64,000 nucleotides of DNA from Porphyromonas bennonis DSM 23058 = JCM 16335 (GTDB lineage: Bacteria; Bacteroidota; Bacteroidia; Bacteroidales; Porphyromonadaceae), in contig NZ_AQWR01000001.1 in NCBI RefSeq assembly GCF_000375645.1, forward strand, positions 76,483 to 140,482, in the 5' to 3' direction. The position numbers and the translations under genes were made by a program. Within the stretch, counting starts at the first letter, position 1; every line of letters begins with the position of its first letter. Below are positions 46,152-55,567 of this stretch, piece by piece. The notes beneath the pieces are model-generated. The model did no database searches. It was not told the origin of the DNA and was given only the letters and a program-made list of their open reading frames with translations.

Positions 46152-48245
46152 ATGGATAAAAATCAGACGACAGGGAAGATTGGCGTGACGAGCGACAATA
46201 TGTTCCCGATCATTAAGAAATTCCTCTACAGCGATAATGAGATCTTCCTCCGAGAGATCGTAAGCAATGGCGTGGATGCCGTACAGAAGTTGAAGACTCT
46301 GGTCTCCAAGGGTGAGTACTCCGGCGAAGTCGGGGATCTCCAGGTGGAGGTGAAGATCGATGGCGACAAGCTGATCATATCGGATAATGGTATCGGTATG
46401 ACTGCCGATGAGATCCATAAGTACATCAATGAGATCGCCATCAGCGGTGCCGAGGAGTTTGTCAAGAAGTACGAGGACCAGCACAGTATCATTGGTCACT
46501 TTGGTCTCGGATTTTACTCCTCCTTTATGGTATCCGACAGGGTGGAGATCTACACTCAAAGCTACGACGAGACGGCTCCCAGTATCCGCTGGTCCTGCGA
46601 GGGCAATCCTGAGTACCAGATGGAGGAGGCAGAGAAGAGATCGCGAGGGACGGACATCATACTACACATCTCCGAGGAGGATAAGGAGTTCCTCGACGAG
46701 GATCGCATCTATGCATTGCTCAAGAAGTACTGCAGCTACCTCCCTGTGCCGATCGTTTTCGGGAAGGAGAAGGAGTGGAAGGATGGCAAGCAGGTCGATA
46801 CGGATAAGCCTCGGGTGATCAATGAGACGGATCCAACGTGGATCAAGCAGCCCGCCTCCCTCACTGATGAGGATTACAAAGAGTTCTATCGGACCCTCTT
46901 CCCAGGCAATGATGCACCGCTCTTCTGGATCCACCTCAATATTGACTACCCATTCAACCTGACCGGGATCCTGTACTTCCCTCAGATCAAGTCAAACCTC
47001 GATATGCAGAAGAGCAACATCTCGCTCTACTGCAACCAGGTCTACGTGACCGATAATGTCGAGGGAATCGTCCCCGACTTCCTCAATCTCCTCCATGGCG
47101 TGATCGACTCGCCGGATATCCCGCTCAACGTGAGTCGCAGCTATCTCCAGTCCGATGCGAGAGTAAAGAAGATCTCGACCTATATCACCCGCAAGGTAGC
47201 AGACAAGCTGGCAGAGCTCTTCAAGACCGATCGTGCCGCTTACGAGGAGAAGTGGTCGGCACTTGATCTCTTCGTGAAGTATGGCATGCTTACGGATGAG
47301 AAGTTTGCAGAGAAGGCTAAGGGTATCCTGCTCCTCAAGGACACTGATGAGAAGTACTACACACTCGATGAGTACAAGACCCTGATCGAGGGCAACCAGA
47401 CCGATAAGGACAAGAAGGTGGTCCATCTCTATGCTCAGGATCCCGATCGCCAGTACAGCTACATCCGTGCGGCCAAGGACAAGGGGTACAGCGTGCTCCT
47501 GCTCAATGGACCCCTCGACATGCACCTGATCGGGATGCTGGAGCAGAAGTCGGAGGATAGCCACTTCGTCAGTGTCGACAGTGATACGCTGGAGAATCTC
47601 GTACGCAAGGATGAGAAGCCTGTCGGTCATGTCGATATGACCGAGGAGGACCAGTCCATCCTGAGACAGCTCTTCCAGAGTCGGGTGCCTGAGGGCGATG
47701 ATAAGCAGATGATCCATGTCGCTACTGCCAATCAGGGTGCCGAGGCTAAGCCGATCGTAGTGATCCAGAATGAGTATATGCGGCGCATGAAGGATATGGC
47801 TCATATGCAGCAAGGGATGGATATGTATGGATCCATGCCGGACAGCTACATGATGACGCTCAATATTGATCATCCTCTGATCGGTGCGGTCCTGAAGAAA
47901 TTCCGGTCCTCAGATCAGATCGGTACCTACACTCAGCTGACGGGTGACCGAAATGGCTATGTCGCTCGGCGAGCTGAGATAGACAGTCAGCTCTACGACG
48001 ACAAGAATAAGCCCGATGAGGCAAAGAAGAAGTCTCTCCAGGAGGATCTCAAGGAGACCAATGCCCATATCGATGAGCTGGATGCCAAGCTCGGCACCAT
48101 TTATGCCGACTTTGCTGCCGGGCAGCCGGTGATCGAGCGCCTGATCGATCTCGGACTCCTTGCGAGCGGTCTGCTGCGAGGTGAGGCGCTGGATCGCTTT
48201 GTCTCAGACTCCATGAGCGCTATCTCTGACAAGGTGGACGACTGA
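46152..48245 (+). CDS. htpG: Chaperone HtpG (Hsp90)
   Basis: Hsp90 family ATP-dependent chaperone of 697 residues. The GHKL ATPase domain has FLRESVSNGVDA-type sequence (FLREIVSNGVDAVQKL), DNGIGMTADEI and GHFGLGFYSSFMV. The middle domain contains LPLNVSR-like IPLNVSRSYLQSD. The C-terminal part holds the dimerisation region. Length is slightly above E. coli HtpG and normal for Bacteroidota. Monocistronic; terminator follows directly. Confidence 0.97.
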   Translation: MDKNQTTGKIGVTSDNMFPIIKKFLYSDNEIFLREIVSNGVDAVQKLKTLVSKGEYSGEVGDLQVEVKIDGDKLIISDNGIGMTADEIHKYINEIAISGAEEFVKKYEDQHSIIGHFGLGFYSSFMVSDRVEIYTQSYDETAPSIRWSCEGNPEYQMEEAEKRSRGTDIILHISEEDKEFLDEDRIYALLKKYCSYLPVPIVFGKEKEWKDGKQVDTDKPRVINETDPTWIKQPASLTDEDYKEFYRTLFPGNDAPLFWIHLNIDYPFNLTGILYFPQIKSNLDMQKSNISLYCNQVYVTDNVEGIVPDFLNLLHGVIDSPDIPLNVSRSYLQSDARVKKISTYITRKVADKLAELFKTDRAAYEEKWSALDLFVKYGMLTDEKFAEKAKGILLLKDTDEKYYTLDEYKTLIEGNQTDKDKKVVHLYAQDPDRQYSYIRAAKDKGYSVLLLNGPLDMHLIGMLEQKSEDSHFVSVDSDTLENLVRKDEKPVGHVDMTEEDQSILRQLFQSRVPEGDDKQMIHVATANQGAEAKPIVVIQNEYMRRMKDMAHMQQGMDMYGSMPDSYMMTLNIDHPLIGAVLKKFRSSDQIGTYTQLTGDRNGYVARRAEIDSQLYDDKNKPDEAKKKSLQEDLKETNAHIDELDAKLGTIYADFAAGQPVIERLIDLGLLASGLLRGEALDRFVSDSMSAISDKVDD

Positions 48246-48266
48246 CTCTGAAGGCTGAAATACAAG

Positions 48267-48303
48267 AGGGGCTGCATCGCCATTAGCGGTGCAGCCCCTT
48301 TTG
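48267..48303 (+). terminator. Terminator between convergent htpG and sod
   Basis: AGGGGCTGCATCGC pairs with GCGGTGCAGCCCCT (one G-U) around CATTA, then TTTTGCTT. It faces htpG; sod converges on it from the other side. Confidence 0.82.
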
Positions 48304-48325
48304 CTTGATATTATGATATCAGTGC

Positions 48326-48958
48326 TTACTCAGCCTTACTGGCCTTGCAGGCGCACTTTACAGCCTTCTCCGGCTCTGTGTACCACTCCTCCACGGTCTT
48401 CCAGTCGATGATCTCCCAGAGTGCCTTGAGGAAGTCTGCACGCACGTTGCGGTAGTCCACATAGTAAGCATGCTCCCAGACATCGGCGGTCATCAGCGGG
48501 CAAAGATCCTTGGTGATGGGGTTATAGGCGTTTGAGCCCTTGTCGATGCTGAGCTTCCCGTCCTTGTCAGCGACGAGGAATGCCCATCCGGAGCCGAAGA
48601 GTCCGGCGGCCTCCTCCTGGAACTTCTGCTTGAAGTCCTCAAAGGAGCCCCACTCCTTCTCAATCGCCTCCAGCAGCTTGCCGGTAGGTGCCTTCTTGGC
48701 CTCGTCCTTGGGACGGAGCTGTAGGAAGAAGAGGTTGTGATTGAGGATCTGTCCGGCCTGATTGTACATCTTGCCGTCAGCTTCCTTGACAATAGACTTG
48801 AGGCACTTGTCCTCGAAGTCGGTGCCCTCGATCAGTTTATTCAGAGTGTTGACGTAGCCATTGAGGTGCTTGCCGTGGTGAAGAGAAACAGTCTCCTCAC
48901 TCATCACAGGCTCCAGCGCATCCTTTGCGTAGGGTAGGTCTATGAGTTTGAATTTCAT
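48326..48958 (-). CDS. sod: Superoxide dismutase (Fe/Mn family)
   Basis: Dismutates superoxide. It has 210 residues. The four metal ligands are His27, His74, Asp159 and His163 (DVWEHAYYVDYRN). Gln70 in NQAGQILNH is the iron-type outer-sphere glutamine; Porphyromonas gingivalis SOD works with either iron or manganese, so metal use should not be assumed. The C-terminus carries an extra tail of about 15 residues, EPEKAVKCACKASKAE, with two close cysteines, absent from most SODs. Single gene, convergent with htpG. Confidence 0.95.
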   Translation of the reverse strand: MKFKLIDLPYAKDALEPVMSEETVSLHHGKHLNGYVNTLNKLIEGTDFEDKCLKSIVKEADGKMYNQAGQILNHNLFFLQLRPKDEAKKAPTGKLLEAIEKEWGSFEDFKQKFQEEAAGLFGSGWAFLVADKDGKLSIDKGSNAYNPITKDLCPLMTADVWEHAYYVDYRNVRADFLKALWEIIDWKTVEEWYTEPEKAVKCACKASKAE

Positions 48959-49079
48959 GGTAAGAATAATTTGTGGGTTAGAAAAACAGGAGCGTCATCG
49001 CCTCCGATCACTCAGAGGAATGGCTCCACTATAAGTGGAGTGAAAACTGTCGTGAGGTCTCCATGCTCCACTATATTAC

Positions 49080-50036
49080 TTACTTGCTGTATCTCTCCTT
49101 GAGTACACTCAGCATATCCGTAGTCATGGAGTCGAGGTCATACTCAGGCTTCCAGCCCCACTCCTCTCTTGCGCAGCTGTCGTCGAGAGAGTTGGGCCAT
49201 GACTCTGCGATGCCCTGGCGGAGCTCGTCCACCTCATAGGTCATGGTGAAGTCGGGCATCTGCTTCTTGATGGCAGCGTAGATCATCTCCGGATCGAAGC
49301 TCATGCTTGCGATATTGAAGGAGTTACGGTGCTTCAGCTTGGCGGGATCAGCCTCGAAGATCTCGTACATGGCGCGGAGAGCATCCGGCATGTACATCAT
49401 ATCCATATAGGTGCCGGCCTTGATCGGGCAGACGAAGCTCCCGTCCTGCACGGCCTTGTAGTAGATATCCACAGCGTAGTCGGTCGTACCGCCACCGGGG
49501 AGAGTGACATTGGAGATCAGCCCGGGGAAGCGTACAGACCTGGTGTCGACACCAAACCTCTTAAAGTAGTAGTCGCTCAGCAGCTCTCCGGATACCTTCG
49601 TCACGCCGTACATCGTAGTGGGGCGCTGGATGGTGTCCTGAGGTGTCTTATCCTTAGGTGTGGAGGGACCGAAGGAGCCAATGGAGCTGGGGGTGAAGAC
49701 GGCGCACTTCTTCTCTCTCGCCACCTCGAGGACGTTGCAGAGTCCGCCGATACCGATGTGCCAGGCGAGCTGAGGCTTTGCCTCTGCCACTGCCGAAAGG
49801 AGTGCAGCGAGATTATAGATGGTATCGACATCATACTTCTCCACCACATCAGCGATCTGCTGTGCGTTGGTGATGTCTACGATCTCTGAGGGACCACTCT
49901 CCTTGAGCTCTCCCTTGACGGGGGCTGCGGGGATATACCCGGCGATGATTTGACCATTGGGGATGATGCTCCTCAGCTTCATCGTAAACTCTGACCCGAT
50001 CTGCCCGGTCGAGCCAATGATAAGGACATTCTTCAT
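49080..50036 (-). CDS. L-threonine 3-dehydrogenase, short-chain (epimerase-like) type
   Basis: NAD-dependent enzyme turning threonine into 2-amino-3-ketobutyrate. It has 318 residues of the extended SDR fold. The NAD motif is GSTGQIGSE near the N-terminus; the active site has SS..YGVTK (TMYGVTKVSGE). GLISNVTLPGGGTTDYAV is characteristic of the epimerase-like threonine dehydrogenases found in Flavobacterium and trypanosomes. A generic NDP-sugar epimerase is the alternative. It stands alone; palindrome array 5 lies about 300 bp upstream. The 121-bp gap to sod holds a small hairpin (49024-49040) and no gene. Confidence 0.82.
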   Translation of the reverse strand: MKNVLIIGSTGQIGSEFTMKLRSIIPNGQIIAGYIPAAPVKGELKESGPSEIVDITNAQQIADVVEKYDVDTIYNLAALLSAVAEAKPQLAWHIGIGGLCNVLEVAREKKCAVFTPSSIGSFGPSTPKDKTPQDTIQRPTTMYGVTKVSGELLSDYYFKRFGVDTRSVRFPGLISNVTLPGGGTTDYAVDIYYKAVQDGSFVCPIKAGTYMDMMYMPDALRAMYEIFEADPAKLKHRNSFNIASMSFDPEMIYAAIKKQMPDFTMTYEVDELRQGIAESWPNSLDDSCAREEWGWKPEYDLDSMTTDMLSVLKERYSK

Positions 50037-50144
50037 AAGACAAATACTTGTCAGACGTTGCCGTCTTGCTCAGTTGTTGTATAAAGGTTGGTGTATTAAG
50101 TTAGTCTATACTGTTGCGGAGTTGGATCAACCCGCTCTGCCTTA

Positions 50145-50152
50145 CAAAGATG
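50145..50152 (-). promoter_or_regulatory. Possible -7 element of the threonine dehydrogenase gene
   Basis: CATCTTTG on the minus strand has one mismatch to TAnnTTTG, about 110 nt before the ATG at 50036. The assignment is weak; the 492-bp region 50037-50528 otherwise holds array 5 and a terminator. Confidence 0.3.
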
Positions 50153-50344
50153 AGTAAATTACTTGACACTACCCACGTTTTTGATCTCCATTTGTTGCAC
50201 CGGCGCTTCTGAGTCGGTTCCTAAAGCTACAGAAGTAAGGTGGTACCTCCGACAAAACTTCCTCTTCTTGTATATCCGTCTGGTATAGAGCTGCTTGTCA
50301 GCGCCTGGGACCAGGTCATCCGGTATGATCGGTCTCGCTCCGAA

Positions 50345-50404
50345 CTAATACCGGTAATAATGAACACTAATACCGATATTAGTACTCACTATTACCGGTA
50401 AAAG
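50345..50404. repeat. Palindrome array 5 (3 clear units, 22-bp period)
   Basis: Units start at 50345 (CTAATACCGGTAATAA), 50367 (CTAATACCGATATTAG) and 50389 (CTATTACCGGTAAAAG). A weak in-phase remnant (9 of 16 matches, central TCGG) may lie at 50323-50338. The genes on both sides run on the minus strand: in that direction the order is nagB-type gene, terminator, array, threonine dehydrogenase. Confidence 0.93.
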
Positions 50405-50451
50405 AATAGCCTCTCAGAGCGTAGGTACATTTTGCTTCCGAATGGAGTGTC

Positions 50452-50497
50452 CAAAACAAGTCGCAGGTTCATGGTCTCGAAGACCATGAACCTGCGA
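50452..50497 (-). terminator. Terminator of the NagB-PIG-L gene
   Basis: A perfect 17-bp hairpin (TCGCAGGTTCATGGTCT and its complement, 50461-50497, 3-nt loop). Read on the minus strand it is followed by CTTGTTTTG, so it fits the gene ending at 50529. Confidence 0.85.
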
Positions 50498-50528
50498 GAA
50501 ACAGGGGGCGTCCCAGTCTGGGGAAACC

Positions 50529-52514
50529 TTAGTCTACCGGATGATACTGCACAAAGGCCTCAATAGCCTCATATCGGGCAAATCCGAGATCATGATAGAT
50601 CTTCGCCGTGCCTCTATTCCGATCCTCTGATCTCTGCCAGAAGAGTCGCTCATCGTCACCCAGGAAGGGTGCTGCGTCCATCTGAGTCTGATGCTTGAGG
50701 ATCGAGTCTCTCTTGAATCGGAGCTCCTCCGGACTCATCGGTACAGCCATCTCGATGTCATCGATATTCCACTCTGCCCAGGCACCTCGGTACATCCAGA
50801 TGCGGCAGTCCTTGAGCCACGCTTCGCCCTTCAGCTCATCGAGAGCCGCAAGTACGGCATTGGTAGCTACGCGGTGTGTGCCATGTGGGTCGCGGAGGTC
50901 TCCGGCCACGAAGATCATATGTGGCTTGATCCCCTGGATGAAGTCCTTGACGATCAGTACATCCTCCTCTGAGAGCGGCTTCTTCTTGATGGCGCCGGTC
51001 TCATAGAAGGGGAGGTCAAGGAAGTGGACGTGGTCATCCTTTAGTCCCACGTGTCGATCCGCAGTGCGGGCCTCCTGGCGACGGATAGTCCCCTTGAGGT
51101 AGCGGGTTTCATCCGTCTCATTGTCCCCCTCTCTCTTGATCTCAGTAAGGTAACGCCGCGTCTCGAGGAGCTTCTTGCAGAGTTCGTCGTCCTCACGACC
51201 CTCGTTCTGATAGAGGGCATGGACAAAGTCGATGTAGCGGATCACCTCCTCGTCATTGACGGCAATGTTTCCCGAGGTCTCATAAGCGACATGCACGTCG
51301 TGTCCGTGCTTGACGAGTCGGTGGAAGGTTCCACCCATAGATATGACGTCGTCATCGGGGTGGGGCGAGAAGACGATTACTCGCTTGGGGAATGGGAGAG
51401 CTCGCTCCGGACGATTGCTGTCGTCAGCATTGGGCTTGCCACCCGGCCATCCGGTGATGGTATTCTGGATGTCGTTGAAGACCTTGATATTGCAGTCGTA
51501 TGCCGAGCCGTACTGACGCAGCAGGTCACTCAGCTGGTGGCTGATGTAGTCCTGGTTGGTGAGGTTGAGGAGAGTCTTGCCAGTTTGATCACAGAGCCAT
51601 ACGAGAGCTCGGCGAACCAGCTTGTCCGTCCATCGGGGATCGGTCACTCTCCAGGGGGTGTGGATCCGAGTCAGCTCGTCAGCTGCCTCCAGATCGGTGT
51701 AGACACTTGCCCTATTGTGGGTCTGAAAGATAGATGCCGGGATGTCGTCGTCCTGAGGCTCCTCGACCACCTTGCGGAGGATCTCCTTCTTTGACTCGCC
51801 CCATGCTAGCAGCACTACGCGCTTGGCTGCCTTGATCTCATTCATCCCGACAGAGACTGCGGTCTCTGGGACGTTGTCGGACAGGTTGAAGGAGCTGATT
51901 GCCTCGTTGCGCGAGGTGTCGTCCAGCACCACGAGGTGGAAGGAAGAGCTCAGTACGTCTCCAGGGGCATTTGTCGCCACGGTGCCGCGCTGCCCGATCC
52001 CCATGAGGCAGAGATCGAAGCCGCCCAGCTCGCTGAGCTTCTGCTCATACTTAGCCCAGGATGAGGGTATGTCGTCCTTGTCGGTGCCTATCTCAAAGTG
52101 GTGTACGTTGGCTCCGGGGATGGAGATTTTGTCGATAAACTCCTCCTTGAGATGAGCTAAAACCCCCTCGTTGTCATTAAGTAGGGGGTAAAACTCATAG
52201 AGCGGGAAGATGTGGACGCCTTCGAAGGAGAGCTCCCCCTTCTTATGAAGCTTGATTAGCTCACGGAGGACGGGTAGGGGGCTGATCCCGCCGGAGATAC
52301 CCAGCGCGAAGGTCTGCTGCTTGTCCTGATGAGACTTGATGTCCTGGGCGATGCGAAGTGCCAGCTCGACACTTGCCTGCTCATCAGAGGGGTAGATACG
52401 GGTGGGGATCCGCTCGTAGCTGGTCAGCATGGTCTCCTCGTACTTGTTGCGAGGCTTGTAGAGTCTCTCCTCTACCTGCTCGAGGGAGATTTGTGATGTG
52501 AGATTAAGTCGCAT
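50529..52514 (-). CDS. Fusion of glucosamine-6-phosphate deaminase and PIG-L/LmbE deacetylase domain
   Basis: 661 residues. The first 290 or so match NagB-type deaminases (LALGISGGISPLPVLRELI, GVHIFPLYEFYPL, DLCLMGIGQRGTVATNAPG), converting glucosamine 6-phosphate to fructose 6-phosphate and ammonia. From about residue 375 a PIG-L/LmbE domain begins with VIVFSPHPDDDVISMGG (zinc-site His-Pro-Asp-Asp) and continues with DPHGTHR. Such fusions occur in Bacteroidota. NagB active-site motifs are partly altered (NAPGDV in place of the usual HIAFNEPGSS context), so activity on GlcN6P should not be taken for granted. The PIG-L half could deacetylate an amino sugar that the first half then deaminates (inference). 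Confidence 0.85.
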   Translation of the reverse strand: MRLNLTSQISLEQVEERLYKPRNKYEETMLTSYERIPTRIYPSDEQASVELALRIAQDIKSHQDKQQTFALGISGGISPLPVLRELIKLHKKGELSFEGVHIFPLYEFYPLLNDNEGVLAHLKEEFIDKISIPGANVHHFEIGTDKDDIPSSWAKYEQKLSELGGFDLCLMGIGQRGTVATNAPGDVLSSSFHLVVLDDTSRNEAISSFNLSDNVPETAVSVGMNEIKAAKRVVLLAWGESKKEILRKVVEEPQDDDIPASIFQTHNRASVYTDLEAADELTRIHTPWRVTDPRWTDKLVRRALVWLCDQTGKTLLNLTNQDYISHQLSDLLRQYGSAYDCNIKVFNDIQNTITGWPGGKPNADDSNRPERALPFPKRVIVFSPHPDDDVISMGGTFHRLVKHGHDVHVAYETSGNIAVNDEEVIRYIDFVHALYQNEGREDDELCKKLLETRRYLTEIKREGDNETDETRYLKGTIRRQEARTADRHVGLKDDHVHFLDLPFYETGAIKKKPLSEEDVLIVKDFIQGIKPHMIFVAGDLRDPHGTHRVATNAVLAALDELKGEAWLKDCRIWMYRGAWAEWNIDDIEMAVPMSPEELRFKRDSILKHQTQMDAAPFLGDDERLFWQRSEDRNRGTAKIYHDLGFARYEAIEAFVQYHPVD

Positions 52515-52709
52515 GGTTACATAGATATATGTGTAGATTGTTTGGAACTATGGTATGGAAGATCAACGTGCGACCTTCCTATTCGACGATAAAGATAAGA
52601 AAATAATTTATCATCAAGTTGTCAGGTCGCAATTTTTATACCTATTGCCCGCTTTCTTTCTCGCTATAGTGTTGATAGTTGTAATTATAGAAATAAGTAG
52701 ATAATCTTC

Positions 52710-52740
52710 TTGGGAAGCTCGTGGAATTGGGCTAAATTTG
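52710..52740 (+). promoter_or_regulatory. frdCAB promoter
   Basis: TTG (52710-52712), 20 nt spacer, then TAAATTTG (52733-52740). Transcription would start about 60 nt before frdC. The rest of 52515-52806 is AT-rich and shows no gene. Confidence 0.8.
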
Positions 52741-52806
52741 CAACACTGACTGATTGTCTCACGACGATGTAACTTCGAATACCAACAACAGTTTTTATTA
52801 AATCCC

Positions 52807-53535
52807 ATGTGGTTGACTAATTCTTCTATCGGAAGGAAGGTGGTGATGAGTGTCACCGGCGTCTGTTTCTTCCTCTTTCTGCTTTTCCATGGAGCAATGA
52901 ACCTGGTGGCAGTCTTCTCGGCTGAGGGCTACAATGAGATAGCCCACTTCCTGGGGACCAATCCGGTTGTCCAATTCATGGTGCCGATCTTGATGGCTAT
53001 CATCCTGATCCACATCATCTACTCCATCATGCTCTGGAGTCAAAATCGCAAGGCGCGTGGCAATGATCGCTACGAAGTGACGGGGAAGGCCAAGATCGAC
53101 TGGGCCTCTAAGAATATGCTCCTCCTCGGACTGATCATCCTTGGTGGGGTGGTGCTACACCTGATCAACTTCTGGGCTAAGATGCAGCTCCAGGCTTGGA
53201 TGGGCAATGCCTCTGTCGTAGCCTCGACTCAGATGGAGTATATCTTCAGCAAGCCTTGGATCGTGATCATCTATCTCCTCTGGTTCTGCGCCATATGGTT
53301 TCACCTCTCTCACGGTATCTGGAGTGCGGCTCAGACTGTAGGACTCAATAATAAGAAGTGGATCAACATCTGGAAGACGATCGGCTACGTCTTTGCGACG
53401 CTTATCCTTATCATGTTTGCTTTCGTTGCCATCGCCTTTTATCTCAAGTCAGTAGGCGTGTGGCCCGAGGTCGGCAACATCTGGCACCTGGGTGCAGCCG
53501 GTGAGATCCCTGCATCGCAGTACTACGGCTTCTGA
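52807..53535 (+). CDS. frdC: Succinate dehydrogenase/fumarate reductase cytochrome b subunit
   Basis: Membrane anchor of 242 residues with five membrane segments, the di-heme type found with Bacteroidota and Wolinella enzymes. Candidate haem ligands are histidines in LLFHGAMNL, ILIHIIYSI, VVLHLINFW and IWFHLSHGI. It starts MWLTNSSIGRKVVMSVTG as in Bacteroides. It is the first gene of frdC-frdA-frdB. In anaerobes the complex reduces fumarate with menaquinol. Confidence 0.93.
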   Translation: MWLTNSSIGRKVVMSVTGVCFFLFLLFHGAMNLVAVFSAEGYNEIAHFLGTNPVVQFMVPILMAIILIHIIYSIMLWSQNRKARGNDRYEVTGKAKIDWASKNMLLLGLIILGGVVLHLINFWAKMQLQAWMGNASVVASTQMEYIFSKPWIVIIYLLWFCAIWFHLSHGIWSAAQTVGLNNKKWINIWKTIGYVFATLILIMFAFVAIAFYLKSVGVWPEVGNIWHLGAAGEIPASQYYGF

Positions 53536-53565
53536 TCTGATTGTTTCACGCATCGTTTTATACCA

Positions 53566-55545
53566 ATGACTATGTCTATACAAGATATAAATATGGATCC
53601 TGCCAAGAAACTGGACGCCAAGATCCCAGAGGGACCTCTTGCAGAGAAGTGGACCAATTACAAGGGCCATCAGAAGCTGGTCAATCCTGCCAATAAGCGC
53701 AAGCTAGATATCATCGTCGTGGGAACCGGTCTCGCCGGTGCCTCTGCTGCCTCTTCACTCGCTGAGCTCGGGTTTCACGTCAAGTCCTTCTGCATCACCG
53801 ACAGCCCCCGTCGCGCTCACTCTGTAGCCGCTCAGGGAGGTATCAATGCAGCTAAGAACTATCAGAATGACGGTGACTCGGTATACCGTCTCTTCTATGA
53901 TACGATCAAGGGAGGCGACTACCGCTCTCGTGAGGCTAATGTCCATCGTCTGGCTGAGGTCTCTGCTGACATTATTGATCAGTGTGTGGCAATGGGTGTC
54001 CCCTTTGCTCGTGAGTACGGTGGTACGCTTGCCAATCGTTCCTTCGGGGGTACGCTCGTCTCCAGAACCTTCTACTCAAGGGGACAAACCGGTCAGCAGC
54101 TCCTCCTCGGAGCTTACTCCGGTCTTATGCGTCAGGTAGGGCTAGGTCATGTGGAGCTCTACGCCCGCTACGAGATGGTCGACCTCGTGATCATCGATGG
54201 TCGTGCTCGCGGTATCATCGCCCGAAACCTCGTGACCGGTAAGCTGGAGCGCTTCGGTGCTCACGCTGTCGTAGTCGCTACAGGTGGCTATGGTAATGCT
54301 TACTTCCTCACCACCAACGCTCTGGCATGTAATGGATCTGCAGCGTGGCTCTGCTACAAGAAGGGTGCCTACTTCGCCAACCCCTGTATGGTACAGATCC
54401 ACCCCACATGTATCCCCAAGCAGGGCGACTATCAGTCCAAGCTGACTCTAATGTCCGAGTCACTCCGTAACGATGGCCGCATCTGGGTACCCAAGAAGAA
54501 GGAGGACGCAGAGGCAATCCGCAATCACAAGAAGACTGCCCTCGACATCCCCGAGGAGGATCGCGACTACTATCTGGAGCGTCGATATCCTGCATTTGGT
54601 AACCTAGTACCTCGTGACGTGGCGTCACGTGCTGCTAAGGAGCGCTGTGATGCCGGATATGGTGTCGGTACCGGAGAGGCCGTTTATCTCGACTTCTCCG
54701 AGCCGATCCAGCGACTGGGACGTGAGGCGATCACTGCCAAGTATGGTAACCTCTTCGATATGTACAAGCTGATCACGGATGTGGATGCGTACACCTACCC
54801 GATGGAGATCTTCCCCGCTGTCCACTTCACTATGGGCGGTCTCTGGGTCGACTACGAGCTACAGACCACGATCCCCGGTCTCTTCGCCATCGGTGAGTGC
54901 AACTACTCCGACCACGGAGCCAACCGTCTCGGTGCCTCTGCGCTTATGCAGGGTCTGGCAGACGGCTTCTTCGTGCTACCTTATACGATGCAGAATTACC
55001 TAGCAGACCAGATCGAGCTGGGTCATGTCGATATCAATGCACCTGAGTTTGAGGCGGCAGAGAAGGAGGTACACGAGCGTGAGAAGAAGCTGATGAGTAT
55101 CCAGGGCGATCTGACCGTGGACGACATCCACAAGAAGCTTGGCGCCATCCTCTGGGAGCACTGCGGTATGAGTCGAAATGAGGCTAGCCTCAAGGAGGGA
55201 CTTCGCAAGCTTGATGAGCTGACCAAGACCTTCTGGACCCGCGTCCGCATCCCTGGTGAGATCGAGGACCTCAATACCGAGCTCGAGAAGGCTTGGCGTC
55301 TCGCTGACTTCATCGAGATGGGTAAGCTGATCGCTCACGATGCGCTTGACCGTAAGGAGTCGTGTGGTGCCCACTTCAGAGAGGAGTACCAGACGGAGGA
55401 GAATGAGGCCCTCCGTAACGACAAGGACTTCAGCTATGTCTCCTGCTGGGCTTATACCGGTGAGGACACGCCCCCGGTGATGTACAAGGAGGATCTGAAC
55501 TATGAGTATGTAGTGCCTCAGACACGTAATTACAAGAAGGCATAA
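53566..55545 (+). CDS. frdA: Fumarate reductase/succinate dehydrogenase flavoprotein subunit
   Basis: FAD subunit with the dicarboxylate site, up to 659 residues. FAD-binding [12 protein letters not shown] follows the conserved lead [18 protein letters not shown]. The histidine for covalent FAD is in [14 protein letters not shown]. Capping and active-site region includes [12 protein letters not shown] and [12 protein letters not shown] second start, [10 protein letters not shown] at 53593, has an A-rich upstream stretch and better matches homologues, so the first nine residues are doubtful. It lies 30 nt after frdC and 22 nt before frdB. Confidence 0.95.
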   Translation: MTMSIQDINMDPAKKLDAKIPEGPLAEKWTNYKGHQKLVNPANKRKLDIIVVGTGLAGASAASSLAELGFHVKSFCITDSPRRAHSVAAQGGINAAKNYQNDGDSVYRLFYDTIKGGDYRSREANVHRLAEVSADIIDQCVAMGVPFAREYGGTLANRSFGGTLVSRTFYSRGQTGQQLLLGAYSGLMRQVGLGHVELYARYEMVDLVIIDGRARGIIARNLVTGKLERFGAHAVVVATGGYGNAYFLTTNALACNGSAAWLCYKKGAYFANPCMVQIHPTCIPKQGDYQSKLTLMSESLRNDGRIWVPKKKEDAEAIRNHKKTALDIPEEDRDYYLERRYPAFGNLVPRDVASRAAKERCDAGYGVGTGEAVYLDFSEPIQRLGREAITAKYGNLFDMYKLITDVDAYTYPMEIFPAVHFTMGGLWVDYELQTTIPGLFAIGECNYSDHGANRLGASALMQGLADGFFVLPYTMQNYLADQIELGHVDINAPEFEAAEKEVHEREKKLMSIQGDLTVDDIHKKLGAILWEHCGMSRNEASLKEGLRKLDELTKTFWTRVRIPGEIEDLNTELEKAWRLADFIEMGKLIAHDALDRKESCGAHFREEYQTEENEALRNDKDFSYVSCWAYTGEDTPPVMYKEDLNYEYVVPQTRNYKKA

Positions 55546-55567
55546 TAGAGACGACGCACTTAGGATT

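Noticed and set aside
46992..47873. 293-codon minus-strand ORF opposite htpG
   Set aside because: Antisense frame of htpG without recognisable protein features.
49024..49040. Hairpin CTCCACT-ATA-AGTGGAG as terminator of the threonine dehydrogenase gene
   Set aside because: No T tract follows on the minus strand and the stem is short; left as an unassigned hairpin.
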